Shown here: positions 5,382 through 5,521 of the stretch, piece after piece
How the letters are laid out: each line of letters starts with the position of its first letter
Numbering within the stretch: position 1 is the stretch's first letter
NCBI GenBank assembly: GCA_035623615.1
Contig: DASPTB010000082.1
Location: 1 to 5,521 of the forward strand
Source: DASPTB01 sp035623615
GTDB lineage: Bacteria; Actinomycetota; UBA4738
DNA length: 5,521 bases
Direction: 5' to 3'
Notes under the pieces: model-generated
What the model saw: only the letters and a program-made list of their open reading frames with translations
Told to the model about the DNA's origin: nothing
The model's database searches: none
Translations under genes and position numbers: made by a program

Positions 5382-5521
5382 GTGCGGTGGCGCGAGTTCG
5401 CGAGCGCGTGCCCCGAGGTCGCCTCGCTCGCCGAGGAGCGCTTTCGACGAGACCAGCTCCTCCTGATCGGGACGATCCGGGAGGATGGCTCGCCGCGCAT
5501 CAGCCCCAACGAGGTCGATCT
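5382..5521 (+). CDS. Pyridoxamine 5'-phosphate oxidase-like split-barrel protein (5' part, cut by window end)
   Basis: The 46 visible codons begin VRWREFASACPEVASLAEER and continue to LLLIGTIREDGSPRISPNEVD. A short N-terminal helix followed by a first beta-hairpin with LIGTIREDGSPRISP (29-43) is typical of the PPOX/FMN-binding split-barrel family. That family includes true PNP oxidases, F420- or FMN-dependent reductases and haem-binding proteins. The start of the fold alone cannot decide between cofactors or substrates, so only the family is called. The GTG at 5382 is preceded by a good SD in the end of gatA, and the 4-nt gap suggests it is the third cistron of a gatC-gatA unit. Third positions are mostly G or C, as in its neighbours. 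The 3' end lies outside the window. Confidence 0.8.
   Translation, partial: MRWREFASACPEVASLAEERFRRDQLLLIGTIREDGSPRISPNEVD

Noticed and set aside
3776..5509. A 577-codon open frame on the minus strand opposite gatA
   Set aside because: It covers gatA exactly, has low-complexity Arg/Gly/Val-rich translation and no motif, whereas gatA has all catalytic motifs intact.

Overview
The window is a gene-dense, G+C-rich bacterial segment in which nearly every codon ends in G or C and GTG starts are common. The LytR-CpsA-Psr protein carries a LytR C-terminal domain, the codon use is typical of the group, and a TANNNT -10-like element sits 7 nt before an SD-less gatC. Together these suggest an Actinomycetota-type organism, possibly a poorly sampled lineage. 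This is inferred from gene content and composition; there is no rRNA marker here.

Layout from left to right. (1) The last 19 codons of an unidentified plus-strand gene. (2) A minus-strand acyl-CoA synthetase of the acetyl-CoA synthetase-like AMP-forming family (59-2041), whose stop codon overlaps the stop of the first gene. (3) A 41-bp divergent spacer with a perfect 6+6 palindrome. (4) A plus-strand membrane-anchored LCP phosphotransferase for cell-wall assembly (2083-3558). (5) A 38-bp spacer with a second palindrome abutting a TAGACT element. (6) gatC (3597-3887) and gatA (3884-5377), which overlap by 4 bp as GTGA. (7) The beginning of a pyridoxamine-5'-phosphate-oxidase-like flavoprotein gene (from 5382), 4 nt after gatA and cut by the window end. 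No stretch longer than about 41 bp lacks a gene.

How the genes work together. GatC and GatA are two of the three subunits of the amidotransferase that converts misacylated Glu-tRNA(Gln) and/or Asp-tRNA(Asn) to the cognate species. gatB does not follow gatA directly. gatC, gatA and the flavoprotein gene look like one transcription unit. The LCP protein works at the outer face of the membrane, attaching glycopolymers to the wall, and has no evident link to the Gat genes beyond adjacency. The acyl-CoA synthetase activates a carboxylic acid and is transcribed away from the rest.

I see no mobile element, CRISPR array, tRNA or rRNA, and no obviously new multi-gene system. The items most worth a second look are the two matching palindrome/-10-like modules in front of the LCP gene and gatC, the probable leaderless start of gatC, the Trp-to-Gly change in the acyl pocket of the synthetase, and the separation of gatA from gatB.
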